A stretch of DNA of 64,000 bases from Melampsora larici-populina 98AG31 (Eukaryota > Basidiomycota > Pucciniomycetes > Pucciniales > Melampsoraceae). A program made the translations under genes and the position numbers. This document shows positions 1 through 11,590 of the stretch, piece by piece (the stretch's first letter is position 1; the number at the start of each line of letters is the position of its first letter). The stretch covers positions 745,086 through 809,085 of the forward strand of contig NW_006768811.1 in assembly GCF_000204055.1 (NCBI RefSeq). The letters are read 5' to 3'. The notes under the pieces are model-generated. The model worked only from the letters and a program-made list of their open reading frames with translations. It ran no database searches and was not told the DNA's origin.

Positions 1-526
1 CCCTTGCAGGGGCAGGAACCGGGGACTCCCCAGTTTTCTGGGGCCGGGGCAAGAGCCTAGTGTTAGTCAACACATTTGTTTTTAAAAAAAAATCATGACC
101 TGCCGTCTTACGCCCTTTTTGACCAACAAAATGTAGTAATAGTCATGATCTACCCACACGGGTTGTCTTTTTTACTTGTCTCTCCATGATTGTTGGTCAC
201 GCTAGGAGGGAAATGAACTGTTAGAATACCGTTACAGATTACAGTCATCATTTCAAACATGACAACCAACTCGGTACAATACATAACCTAATACATTCAA
301 AACATCAAACCTAACTTAATTTATCATCATTGTATCACATTTAAATAGAACTGACACCACATACACACACACCACTTTTTCTCATCAGTTCACTGAGAGC
401 ATCCTCAGCTGTGCCATAAAACTGTATTGTATTGAGGGTTGCACAGATTGTTTAGGGAAGTGTTTGAGGCATGAATTTTGAACAATGCACAGCCGTGGTG
501 CCGTACCACTGCCAGCATTAAAGAGG

Positions 527-604
527 TTGCCAAGTGTATGATGGGTTAGTTGATCATCAAGGTGTATGATTTGCTGAGAGTGTGATTGTACAAGTTGGGG
601 TTTA
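527..604. repeat. 78-bp direct repeat, copy 1
   Basis: The 78 bases at 527-604 recur without a mismatch at 910-987. The bases just upstream of both copies also share a scrambled, inverted form of a 'CCAGCATTAAA' motif. The perfect identity points to a recent local duplication or to two ends of one element. No coding function is apparent. Confidence 0.85.
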
Positions 605-909
605 GCCATTGTGATATATGTAGTCAATATTTTGAAATGTGTGTCTCAATCTGAGCAAAGTTACAGCATGTATTACACATGATTTTCTTATCTAGATGGG
701 CAGACAACTGAGCGGACCTGTATGTAGCTGATAGCTAAGGATTTACTCAGAAGTTTGCACATATGTAGTGTATGCTTTATGGCTCAGATGTGCAGTTCAA
801 GATGATTTGATGCTCCATTCTTCTCTCAATGATATTCCCAGCCTAGGTCATGTTCCGACCAGGGAACCTATTTAATGCTGGCAGTGTACGGTACGGCTTG
901 TAGCATATT

Positions 910-987
910 TTGCCAAGTGTATGATGGGTTAGTTGATCATCAAGGTGTATGATTTGCTGAGAGTGTGATTGTACAAGTTGGGGTTTA
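910..987. repeat. 78-bp direct repeat, copy 2
   Basis: Second, identical copy of the 527-604 repeat, 383 bp away in the same orientation. Confidence 0.85.
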
Positions 988-1893
988 TGGGAAAAGTGAG
1001 GTACGGAAGAATTTAGGGTGCAAGCGGGAAAAATACATCCTTGGCATATTTCAGCTCGCACAAAGGAAATTGCCTAAGCTAAGTATGTGTTTGGGGGTAA
1101 CAGCTGTGGATGAAAATACCCCAAATTCATGTACATCACGGTTTACGGCACGCGACTGTGGATGCTCTGGGGAAAACTGGCTTGTGAGTTCTTTTTCTCA
1201 TACATTATCAAGATCAAAATGATTATTGTTGATCTCTTTTTCTATTGATTATATGTTACTAGACCTCTTGATTTGTCCTCTCTCACCTATTTAGGTGTGT
1301 TATTCTTGGCATCTCCGGTGTTCAGAACCACATAGACCTACACCCGCTTTCTGGTGTTATAAGATTTCCTTTACAAGGAGTCTCGAGTCTCTTTAGATTC
1401 TCTCATGAACTACGGGCCCAGGCCCACTTTGGTAGCCAACTTGCACCTTGCCACTTCAAGACAAACCCAATGTCTTCCAATGAACTTGTTGCTTGTTTAC
1501 CATCCAGATTTGCCATGGATGGGGCATCTTGATCCTTGTATCTTTCTAACAAGACTTGAGTCCAATATTCCTCAGAGAAAAGAAGGTCAAACATGGCAGT
1601 TCCCCAGTGGTGAATATACCAAACTATTGTCGCGCTGAAATTCAACAGGACCATATTTTGGTCTGGGTTTGCTGGGGCGTGAACCTGATAAATGATGTGG
1701 CAGTCTGACTCTGATTCACCCTCCAATGAGCTTCAGGAATTTCACAATGCTTCAATACTTTCTTCAAGGGCTCTTTTCTCAATGCCCAACAAAACTCATT
1801 GAAATAATCAAAATTGAAATAATTAGTGATTGCAGCGGGGGTGATGTGTGACTGGCTTCCCTATTCTTTTTGCCACAGCCGTATCACACCTTC

Positions 1894-2078
1894 ACACTGC
1901 AAAAATAATGTTTTTTTCCAAGGTGAAAAATGATTTAGTTTAATGCACAAAATGATTGATAATGGAAAATTAATGCAGAGAAATGCAGATTTAATGCAGA
2001 ATTAATGCAGAATTAATCATTTTGTGAAATCAAAGTAATCATTTTTCACCTTGGAAAAATACATTATATTCACAGTGT
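1894..2078. mobile_element. Foldback MITE with ~65-bp inverted arms
   Basis: The two ends are inverted copies of each other. The core of the arms is CCAAGGTGAAAAATGATT on the left and its reverse complement near 2035-2055. The match extends outward to ACACTG/CAGTGT and inward to an AATGATT segment, giving arms of about 65 bp around a short spacer with repeats of ATTAATGCAGA. No coding capacity. No target duplication could be assigned with confidence. Confidence 0.7.
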
Positions 2079-2944
2079 CATCGGATTCTGAACGTACGGC
2101 AGAGTGACTGCACCTTGTGCCAAGGTTACTCGGTGTCACAACTTTGCCTTCTGATCATCTCTCATCCTAAACTGAAAACATTGAGTACTCATATGCACAC
2201 TTGGCCTTCTCTCATAGCAACTCTATGAGTACATGTCCAGGTGCTCTAGACGCACCATAGATTAATCATGACTTCATTCCCACAAAAACTTGACAGAAGC
2301 TGTCACAAACCGCAGACAAATTCTAACTTCATTCTCCCAGAAGAGAATTCATGTATAGACCAGTAAGACCCGCAAAGGGAGAAGAGTTTTGAAGGGTCAA
2401 AATCAGAGTAAAACTGAACTTGTAGCATGGTTGATCCCTTGCGCTTGAGAAGCTTCAACAAAAATCTTGAGATTAAGTTTAAGGATTTACCGGAAGACTG
2501 GCGGCCCAAGGCAAGATACAGGGAAAGGGGAAAAGCTTTTATCAAACCCCAGTGCAGGAAGCTCCAATATCAAGCTGAGTGTGAATAGGAGCTCTTTCGT
2601 TAATTATCCTTAAGACTGGCTCACTCCTTGTACGGCAGCCCTTTGCAAAGAGTTGCAGCCTATACCTCAAGCTGTGCTCCGGTCAATATCCGGTGTGGTT
2701 GGCTCCATTCAACATCAGGACCGCCAGTTTTTTTTACTATCCAACCTTGGGGCCTCCATTTGACACTCAGACCGGCTTCTCGCCGGTTATCCGGCGGATA
2801 TCCAGCAACTAGGGCAAAAAAATAACATCAAAAGGGCCTTTTTGATAATCTTCTCCACCATCTCAAACCTGAGTCTTTCATGCACTTATTGCCATACAAT
2901 CATCCTTCTCACATTGATTAAGTGAACTTAAGTCAATCAATCAA

Positions 2945-5900
2945 TATGCCCAAAGTACCAACTTCAACCACGATCGATTTGTCCCAAGCCAATAACTCCA
3001 ATCAGACGGAGTCTCAGTCAAGTCAAACAAGTTATGTATGGAAATACTTTAAAAGATTAGTGTAAAGGACTTAAGATGTCCTCACTTCGAAGGAGTCTCA
3101 CGGAGGGAACTGAGGGTCTGATGCCACAAGGGACTTTAATGCTTCTAGAACCAAAGTGGGTATGGTTGAATTATTTCTAGAAGCTGGCTCCAAAGGAATA
3201 GAATACAAGATCAGTCTCGAGTTCCCTCACGAGACTAAACAATATAAGTTGTATAATAAGAGAAATTGATATAATAAGAAATAAGAGAAATGAGTTTGCT
3301 AACCTGGCTCCAAAGGAATAGAATACGAGATCAGTCTTGAGTTCCCTAAGGAGCCATTCGGTAAGCGTGGCACTCGATGGATATATGAAAAACTACTAAG
3401 TCTAAGTCTAAGGTCTAGGTATGTATGGTATGTGTACTTAATGTAATGTTGTGATGATGTATATGTATGCATCATTACAATTAGAAAATTCACAAATCAA
3501 TCAGTGTTGTTTTATAATGGCGAATGTAAACAAATGTGGGACAAAGTTGAAGCGTGATAATAAAGGTGGTACTAGCTCAATGAAGACCACCTCACAGCAA
3601 AGCATGGTGTGCGCAATTCCGATACAACTGATCAAAGTCAAGGAAGCTTAATTTCTTCTTTCAAGAAGGTCAAAACAGTTCATATGGTGAGTGTTATTGT
3701 GTTCTGAAACCAAGTACATTGACCATAGCTCATTTTCTTTTGATTTTGCTTCAAAATTTTTTTAGACTAAACTTGATGTTGCCAACCTCAAGACCAGTAT
3801 TTTTTATGTCATTGCCAATAACGATCTGGCCTTCTCAATTGTTGAAAAACCATCTTTCCAATGATTATTGAAACTTATCAATCCTGAAGTAAACGGAATG
3901 CTTGTCAGACACCAAGCAATTGCTAGACAAATGCGCAGAGTCTATTTTAATTACAAAGATCATGTCAAGACACTTTACTTGAAACCTTGCAAAGCAATTG
4001 CCATTACTTGAGATGCATGGATGTCTCCAAATAATAAGCCCTTTATGTCTCTCACTGGTCACTTTATAACCAATACCTGGGAACCTATGGACCTTACTCT
4101 TGGAATAGCGGAAATTAAAGGTAATATTTATGTTATTTATCAATGTAAATAACTGAAGCTGACCAACTTCTGATATTCCAGGTGCACACAATTCTGACAG
4201 CTTTGCTGGCTTAATAATTGAATATCTGATCAAGTATGACCTGACTGATAAGTTGAGTGCAATGACTGCCGACAATGTTGGTACCAACACTGCTATAGGT
4301 AGAGTCCTTGCGAATTTGGATGGTATCACTTTTGATCATCAAAAACAGGTGCATGGCTGTGTAGCACATGTTATCAACTTAGCTGCAAAACAGGGACTCA
4401 AGGTTTTTGGTGAAGTTATTCATGGGGACAAAGAGCAAGAGCAAGATTCATCAAGTGCCATGTATATTAACAACATTGTTGAACCACCTGATGTGACTCA
4501 AGTAAACCTCAAGACCATCTATAATCAATGTCATGGTCTTGTTACGTGTACTCGGTCCAGCCCTCAACATGGTCAGCATTTTACTGATATTGTCAACCTC
4601 AGATGTGCTATTGCTGCTACAAAGAAGAAGAATCAGTCTACAAGAAATAACCCTCAGCTTACAAGATGTGAAACCACATCTGGAAATCCTCCAGCTTCCC
4701 CAACCAACCCTGATACCAATACCCCGGATCCTTTCGAAACTGAGGCTCTTGACTATCTATTAGATGATCCTACTGTCAACAATGTTCAACCACCCCAGAA
4801 ACAACAACCGGGTGACACTGCGACTTGCCTTATTATTGATGTTCCCACCAGATGGAACTCCTTGTATCATATGTTCCAAAGGCTCTTGCATCTACAAGAT
4901 GTGTGCAATGACGTCTGCAAGGAAACCAAGTACAAAAAGTACGCGCTCTCAGGGCTTGAGTGGGATTACATCAAACAAATGTGTGATTTCTTGGAACCTC
5001 TCAGCAAAGGAACTGAGATACTTTGCAAGTCAAAGTACCAACCATGCATCAAGTGGTTCCGATGTATGTTGTAGTCTTACAAGGTCTAAAATCGGTCAGT
5101 ATTATGGAATTTTACATATTTGAATACACATCATAATTGGCTAATGTGACTTAATGTGCATTTAGGTAGCTCAAAGATATGATCATAATCAATTGATACC
5201 TGCGTCCAGAAACATGATAACCAAGCTTGAAGACTACTTCAAGAAAGCCCTCACCAAACCTGCACCAGTCTGTGCTACCATCCTGGATCCGCGCCTCAAG
5301 TTGAACTATTTTCAAGTGAGTTTCTTCATACTCATCTTACTTCAAAGTTGTACTCATCAGGAAGCATACCTCATTTACCAACAGGAACAATCAATGATCT
5401 TTTCCGAGTATGACCTCTTTACTTTGGACATCAGGTTCATCTTTGAACAAGAGGCCTTGAAATATGAAGTTGATGTACCAAACCCCACACCAACTACCAC
5501 CAGAAAATCAACCACTGTGACGTCAACTTCCCAGTACTTTGAAGACACAATTTTTGGTGCCCAAGACGCTCCACACAACCATTCAATCAGCTCCAAGATC
5601 ACTCAATATCTCAACAACAAACTTGAATCCTGTGACACTAAGGTCCTAGAGTTTTGGAAAAGACAGGGCAATATCTATGCGATTGGCAAAAATGGTGATG
5701 ACCTTCCTTGCAATTCCGGCGACCAGCTGTCCTTTGGAGGGTATTTTTAACAAGACCAAAAGGATCTTGGGACCTCAGCGTACTAGTCTTTTGTCCCTGC
5801 ATGTTGAGGCTCTTTTGTGTGTGAAAGATTGGCATTGAGTGTTTGGTCCTTTGAAACTTCCTAGCCGTGATGCTGAGGATGATAGTGACTAGTTTTTTAA
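2945..5900 (+). pseudogene. hAT transposase, BED zinc finger type, broken
   Basis: The reading frame starts at the ATG at 2945 and runs into the start of a BED zinc finger (SYVWKYFKR). A solo LTR (3061-3479) interrupts it; the frame resumes at 3480 with the cysteines of the finger (KCGTKL) and then meets a one-base frameshift near 3585. Later blocks are typical of the hAT RNase H-like transposase: TADNVGTN and the downstream CVAHVINLAAK (about 4265-4390), PTRWNSLYHMF (about 4846-4878) and ILDPRLKLNYF (about 5280-5310). The C-terminal dimerisation region near 5700-5850 is present but frameshifted before its end, so the open frame stops at 5750. Extra in-frame stops occur near 3860 and 4010. 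Introns are possible at 4121-4180, about 5074-5166 and about 5313-5361. Family assignment is secure; the copy is not functional. Confidence 0.85.
3061..3479. mobile_element. Solo LTR nested in the hAT transposase
   Basis: This 419-bp insertion begins with TG, ends with CA and is flanked by an exact 5-bp target duplication ATTAG (3056-3060 and 3480-3484). Removing it and one duplication copy restores an open frame across the BED finger, which proves insertion into a coding exon. An internal direct repeat of about 45 bp (near 3183 and 3304, starting CTGGCTCCAAAGGAATAG) lies within it. No coding sequence is left, so it is a solo LTR formed by recombination. Superfamily (gypsy or copia) cannot be told. 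Confidence 0.85.
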
Positions 5901-6168
5901 TTTTTTTATTATCTTGTTTATCTTTTTTATTCAATATTTGTCAAAGAAATATATGTGAACACGCGGCAGCTGAGACTGCAATGATATGCAATATCATTTG
6001 AATATCCGCCGGATATCCCATTTATTGAGCCCCTCATTCGGTAACCGAACCGGCCGGATGATCCGGCCACCAGATAGCTCCAAGGCCTCATCCGACATCC
6101 GGAACCGTCGGATACTCCGTCGGGTATCCGACGGATGTTCGGTTTCGGTGCACGGCTTGACCTATACC

Positions 6169-6850
6169 TGATATCAAAACCCACCAACGACAGAACATTT
6201 GATGGCTGTCTCGTAGGTAGTCAAGATGGACATTTTGTCGCGCTGCAGCCGATTTTTTGTAGATAGAGTGGTGATAAACATGACTGCTCTATCCAATGAC
6301 TCAATGTTCACGCCACGTCTATCTTGTGACAGTGGCGGAGCCTTCTGAGTTTTGTAATCTGCAGGCAAGCTTTGCTGGAGGCTTTACAGGAGATTGAAAT
6401 GTCCGTTGTCTCTGACAGGAAAACATCCCATCGTCCCGTCGGCAAACACTACCAGGCGGGTCACCGGGATCCAGGTCAGAATGGGAATTCAAGTTGTTTT
6501 CTCGGCACTGTACTCTGTTTTGCCGAACCCTTGGTGCACGTTAGGTATGAACGGACGATAAGGCTTCCAGGCTCAGGACGCCGGCATCCATGGCTTACAT
6601 ACCAATGCTTCAATTCCTTGAGACTTGGTCCAACATGGCATGTTTTACCGCGTGAAGCGAGACTGACTGCTTTAGAGTCATCTCATGGCGATTGACCAGA
6701 CCGTTGATGTAGATCATTTCAATATTATATTTCCAGTCCTCTATTCGCTACCTTCACAAACCAGAGGTCTTTTAGCACGAGATAGACGTGATTGAGCTAT
6801 GTCGGCCAACGCTTGGTGCGAGTGGTATCCGACCATGAAATCATCGCCAT
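6169..6850. other. Intergenic, no supported gene
   Basis: An open frame at 6372-6695 (107 codons) lacks recognisable domains and looks like chance. This is the outer flank of the left arm of the inverted duplication. Confidence 0.4.
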
Positions 6851-7088
6851 ACGGTAGCGTCGTACCTTCAACGACAAATGGAAGCACAAGCCTTCACATA
6901 TTTAACAATATGAGGTGCTCAAAACTAAACGTACATGAAGGATCTATGTCAACTAGGCCCTACTCGAGTGACTGATAGTATTAATCGCCTGGCCCCAGAA
7001 GGCCAGCATTTATCTCGACGTCGCTTCCGACACAGTTTGCGACTAGGATGATCTGGCGGTCAGGTCACCTTCTGGGAGGGCTACTTCG

Positions 7089-7201
7089 AGAATGAAGCGC
7101 ACTAGTCAAGTTATGAGTCCGGCTCCCCTTGCGCCAGAGGAAGCGACCGAGAGATGAGTCCTATTTTTGACTTATCTCATTTTTCATACTTTTTTCTGCA
7201 C
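7089..7201 (+). promoter_or_regulatory. 113-bp near-invariant upstream block, copy A
   Basis: These bases match the reverse complement of 25461-25573 with only two mismatches, and the first 91 bases are identical, while the surrounding promoter is far less conserved. The block sits about 950 bp upstream of the start codon of the C2H2 gene. It contains the stress-response element CCCCT (7125-7129), a GATA-type site (ACTTATCTCA), and a 21-codon open frame (7092-7157) beginning MKRTSQVMSP. It could be a regulatory element, a 5' leader with an upstream ORF, or a small exon. Which one cannot be decided from sequence alone. Confidence 0.65.
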
Positions 7202-7748
7202 TTACAGGATCACAAGCTGAGCTAACAGAGACTTTGTGAGCGAGATATCTTGAATAAGTCGAACATCATTCCGACCATGAGTCTTGAAAGATCGCTTGGC
7301 GACTCGATCCCTTTGATGTGTTTCTAGGCCTTTTCTACCTAAACCTTAGCGTCGCGCAGTTCTATCACTTTGTGGCATGCACGCAATGATCTTTACGCTG
7401 ACGTACGCGTCAATATGGAGGTGTAGACCCATATCTGACAGTGTCACCTTAGCGTCCGGTCTGTTTAACTCATCCATATGTCTGGATCTCCCTTGATTTG
7501 CTTAACAATCTTGCTGGAATGCTACTGACTCACTAGACGATGCTGCAGTTCAATCGATCAGTCGTCAGACTAAGAGCTGAAAAAAAGTAGGGAACTTGAA
7601 GTTGGCTTTCGCATGCTTCTTCCATCGTGTCGGGCATGGCACACAAGGAACTCTCCCCACTAGTGCACATTTGCTCGAAGCAACCTCTCGAGTATTGTAC
7701 CGTTCTCAATGTTTCTAGTGGCAGAAGGAAGAAATATAAACTCTCCTT

Positions 7749-7759
7749 CCCCTGCCCCT
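7749..7759 (+). promoter_or_regulatory. Paired STRE-like sites (CCCCT) before the C2H2 gene
   Basis: Two CCCCT pentamers lie at 7749-7753 and 7755-7759, about 400 bp upstream of the start codon. Msn2-type zinc fingers such as those encoded downstream bind AGGGG/CCCCT in yeast. The paralogue has two such sites in its own promoter. Autoregulation is an inference. Confidence 0.4.
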
Positions 7760-8154
7760 TCGCCTGGACCCATTCACTTTTCGCGGTACGAATTGGATAC
7801 CAATTCCGAGTCCCATTCATCATCTTTTCAATTCCGACCTTACCAGCCGGTAATTGGCTCACACTGTTGTATATTGTTGGGCTGGTGGTGATCAAAAGTT
7901 TTCTAGCGCTCTAATAATAATAACTTTTGCTTCGTTATCTCTCTCTACACCGTCTCAAACATTTATTCCATATCCAACCGCGGTCAAGCAACTACACTCG
8001 TTCATCATTTCGCTTGCTTACTCCATATCCATCGATTCTTTGGATTTTCAATCCTGCTTTTGCTCCTCACCCAAAAACTTCGATCGTGATACCGAACCCT
8101 GCCGGACGAAGAGTGCTGTGTAGCCATCCATACTGGAATACTACCTCGTCCAGC

Positions 8155-9716
8155 ATGCATAACTTTGATTTCTCAAGAAATGCACCTGACCAAACATCCA
8201 TCCCAATGTCACCCAGGATGCCCGTAACACTTGATGGGACATATCATGGTCCTTCAACCCCTTATGATGGGTTTACTCACGATACCTCGAGCCTTCTCGA
8301 TGACTCTTCGTTGTTTGCTTGTACATCATTCAACTTGCAGGATGATTTTCAGACTTTGCCGGGGTTTCAAGGAGGGAATAGATCCCCTGGCTTCGAACTT
8401 GGTAGGTGCAAAGGATCCGTTCAGAATTTCAGAATTTCTTTGAATCAATTGACCGTTCTCCTTGCTGACCTGATCGTTTTGTTCCGCAGCACTTCGGCAC
8501 GGCGTCCCTCACACTGGACTTCCTTATAGTTCATTTTACAAACATGCCTTTGATTCGTCACCCCTGACCCCCCCTCCCGGCCTTCAATTCGCCGATCTGT
8601 CCTGTACGACTCATTGGTCCGAGGAGCTTCCAGACACCTCAGAGCTGGTTTGTCATTTGCCTCGGTGCCCATTGCTCAATTCTGACTAACGTAACGAACT
8701 TTCCTCCTCAAGCTTGATCATTCGCTTGACGCGTCATACGGGTCACGATGCTTATCCGATTATAGTTATAGCTCAGACACCTCGCCTCCGCCTTCCTCCA
8801 GCAGTTCTCTGCTTGAGTTTCCCGCCTCTATACCTATCAACGACGGATCAGCGGGAAAGTTTCCTATCGCGCCTATGTCAAATTTGATCAATGCCACCCC
8901 GCGTTTAAACCTTTCAGATTTTTCGCCTATATCATGCCTAGATAGCTACCCATCTCAGCATAGCTGGAGCAAAGACGCGTCATTGTGGGGTCTTGGCCGT
9001 GGCTCTCCAATTACCACGGCTGAAATTCATTTCCCTCCCTCCCGATCCACTACGCATCATCTGCAACCGATTCCTCAAGGCGCTGGATATACCCCCAAGC
9101 TGTCTGAAAACCCTTTCAGCCACACCGAGGTCTTCACTTCTCGTTGCGTTCAACCCGGTAGACTTCTCGGCAAGCCTTTGCGGTCCAAATCGTCTAGTAG
9201 ATCGCGACATCACCCTTATTCCAATCCGAACCGACACGCGTCTTCGGCGTCGTCGACCACGAGCACCGATGGTTCTCCTATCATGATGCCTCACGATCGC
9301 ACGCAGCTCCTCGATCATGTTGTTAACCTGGATCATGCCCCCTCGAAACCTCGCGGAGAAAAGTTGTATTGTGATTTCATCCCAGCTGGGCAGACGACTC
9401 CTTGCGGAAAAGGTTTTGATCGGGGTGAACATCTCAAACGCCATTTACTGTCACATAGTGGGGAGAAGCCATTCAGTTGTAACCTCTGCGGTCGAAATTT
9501 TAGTCGCAATGAGTAAGCGCCACCTTTCCTTTCCACTCATATTTTATCGTACAGCCGACTCTGACGCATCACGGTTTTCCCTCTAGCAATCTGAAGCAGC
9601 ACATCAAAACCCATGAGAATGCAAATGGGCGGAACAGCAAGCTATTGAGAGCACGGAGACTCCACGAGAAGAATCTCGAGAACATTCAACGGGATAATCC
9701 TACTGAGACTATCTAA
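8155..9716 (+). CDS. C2H2 zinc-finger transcription factor, Msn2-like (paralogue A)
   Basis: Predicted DNA-binding transcription factor of 444 aa. Exons are 8155-8401, 8490-8647, 8713-9512 and 9587-9716, all with GT-AG introns and consistent phase. The start is the ATG at 8155 (MHNFDFSRN); upstream frames are closed or not conserved. The N-terminal ~350 residues are low-complexity and Ser/Pro-rich, as in activation domains. Two tandem fingers occupy about residues 355-415. The first has an unusual spacing of ten residues between its cysteines (C-x10-C). The recognition helices (GEHLKRH and SRNDNLKQH, the second across the last intron) match those of the Msn2/Com2/FlbC group, so binding to AGGGG is expected. 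A close structural twin, with the same intron positions, lies inverted at 23066-24524. Target genes are unknown. Confidence 0.85.
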
Positions 9717-11384
9717 ACAATCTAATTCTGCGTAGCCGCTGCTTATTTTCCTTTGTATCAGCCTACTAGTCCCTGACCAATTCACTCCTCTCAACTGCAC
9801 ATTTTCCAAAGATCAATACTTGTACCCACTACTACATACATTTAATCTGCTCATAATTTTTTTCTAAATCACGAAGTTAATTTGTCAAATTATACCTTCA
9901 TTTAAACTGATAAAATTGAGTGCTTCAAAAAAATCTCGTCACAGCGAGACAAAATTTATCTGACTGTGCTGTATCGCACCCCCACTGGCCAACACAGCTC
10001 TCAAAAATATGCATCCATTGTGTTTTTCAAGTCCCGTTTTCGAGTTTTCTCACCAGGAAGACGATCTCCATTGCCTTAACCAGTCATGATCCTCCTGTCC
10101 ATGATATTTTGCATAAATTTGACTGACTGAAATTCACACCGTCACCAATTTTTGGTATAGTCAAACTAGCTCCCCAGGACTTCATGCTTGGCGCTCAAAG
10201 CTCGTACGCAGTCAGTATCGATGATTTCTGCTTAACTGTATGTTCGATGCAGAAAACATAAGCAATATGTACCCATTTTTTGGTACCAATATTTCATAAT
10301 GCAACACCTTCACACTGGATAGATCAGTATGACATATGTGGATTTGAAGTTTGGTTTGCATGATGCCAGGATGGCTATGCAAAGCTGAAATATTGTATAT
10401 CTGGAGACTTTCCTTGGCATATACAGCCTCACTAAAAACTAGTGTGTGAAGATCAGAAGGCAGGAACCTGCATGAATTTCAAGAGTCAACTTGCTCTCAG
10501 GAAATGTCTTGATGCAAAAGTCCTAGTCTACTTTGTCAATACTTCCCACAATTTTTTCCTTATTTAAATCATAATTTATTACTCGAGTTCATCGATTCCA
10601 AATGTGAAACTTCCAAAACTTGGCAAGTCCCCTATCAGGGATTCCGAAGTATCCCAAACAACACAGCTCCATAAAGATTGTTCAAGATTTTCAAGTGCTA
10701 GGACCTTTTACTTGTTTAAAGAACAGTCTTATTTGATTTATCATTTTGGATTCCAAACTGAAAGACTCTGACTGTCCATAAATGAAATGGAGGCATTCTT
10801 TGGAGCAAACGGAGGAAAAAGTTCTCATCACTTTTATAGAAAGCCAGGGATCTGATGAAATTGATGCAACTCTTGAAAGATCTTGAATTCAGAAGGTGGA
10901 GTAATTATGACACACTGTGCCGGTGTGGTGATCAGTATCTATTATGTAATCAATTTGTTTAAAAATTCTGTGCTAAAATTGTGTTTTTAGTCAAAGTCAT
11001 ATTTCTTAGTGGTGTGAATGGTTAGCAGAGGTCTTAAAGTTGCTTATAACTGTTTCTATTGTTATAATTTCATTCGGATATCCATTACATAGTTTGATAA
11101 GAACATTTAGAAGGTAAGAAAAGTCAAAAATCATAAAAATAGTAAATTAGTAAGAATCAATGAGAGAATTATTATTAAGAATGGTTTTTCTTGAAATAAG
11201 ACAATCAAGACAGTTAGTTTTGGTATGGGGTGTGTATGGTGTTATGGGTTTAGATCAGTTTATTTCATTTTCTTAGAGTAGTTCAAGACATTGTGAAATT
11301 TCCCATTAGCAATATTGTAGATCTTCCCCAATGTAATTTCTCTGATTTTGCTTTACTTACCTCAGTGATCAAGTTCCCCCTTCT
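9717..11384. other. Intergenic, AT-rich, no supported gene
   Basis: Follows the stop of the C2H2 gene. The first 100-200 bases probably hold its 3' UTR. No frame longer than about 70 codons and no recognisable repeat was seen. Confidence 0.4.
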
Positions 11385-11590
11385 CACTGCCAACATAGAT
11401 GCCTCGGGTTGCGGAATCCGAGGCATCATCAGAGGTAAAACCTTGGACAAGGTCTGTCCAAGTTTTTTGTCCGAGGTAATCTTCTGCGCTGGGAATTGCC
11501 ACGGATCAAAACCTCGGACAGCTTCTGTCGGAGGTTGGTAATCCGATAATACCTCGGATTTTTCAATCCGAGGTAAATATGTTGGCGGTG
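11385..11590 (+). mobile_element. 206-bp TIR element (MITE), copy 1
   Basis: Ends are inverted repeats, CACTGCCAACATAGATGCC at the left and the complement of CACCGCCAACATATTTACC at the right. The inside is full of short hairpins built on CCTCGG/CCGAGG and CCTTGGACA/TGTCCAAGG. A second copy lies inverted at 22002-22208. Many differences between the copies are CG-to-TG or CG-to-CA changes. Non-coding. Confidence 0.8.

Larger units (their letters stand above)
1..1893. other. Repeat-rich intergenic stretch, no convincing gene
   Basis: No open frame here shows a recognisable domain. The stretch begins with a GC-rich palindromic patch in the first 60 bases that may be the end of an element lying outside the window. 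The only clear structure is the 78-bp direct repeat listed separately. Confidence 0.5.
2667..6160 (+). mobile_element. Decayed hAT DNA transposon
   Basis: The element is bounded by an exact 8-bp target duplication, CCTATACC (2659-2666 and 6161-6168), as expected for hAT. Terminal inverted repeats are TCAAGC(T/C)GTGC(T/A)CCG. Subterminal sequences at both ends are rich in palindromic ATCCGGCGGATAT-type motifs (about 2780-2800 and 6000-6135), a known hAT feature. The interior carries a degraded hAT transposase and a nested solo LTR. Size 3494 bp, or about 3.07 kb without the LTR and its duplication. It is certainly immobile by itself. Confidence 0.9.
6850..9716 (+). repeat. Inverted segmental duplication, left arm
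   Basis: This segment is homologous, in inverted orientation, to about 23066-25900. Both arms hold a C2H2 transcription factor with the same four-exon structure and a promoter of about 1.3 kb that can still be aligned. Coding regions have diverged strongly, so the duplication is old. Outer limits are approximate. Confidence 0.85.

Noticed and set aside
6372..6695. 107-codon open frame
   Set aside because: No recognisable domain, no conserved counterpart in the right arm of the duplication.
8980..9444. 154-codon antisense frame
   Set aside because: Lies wholly opposite the third exon of the C2H2 gene and has no domain; a shadow.
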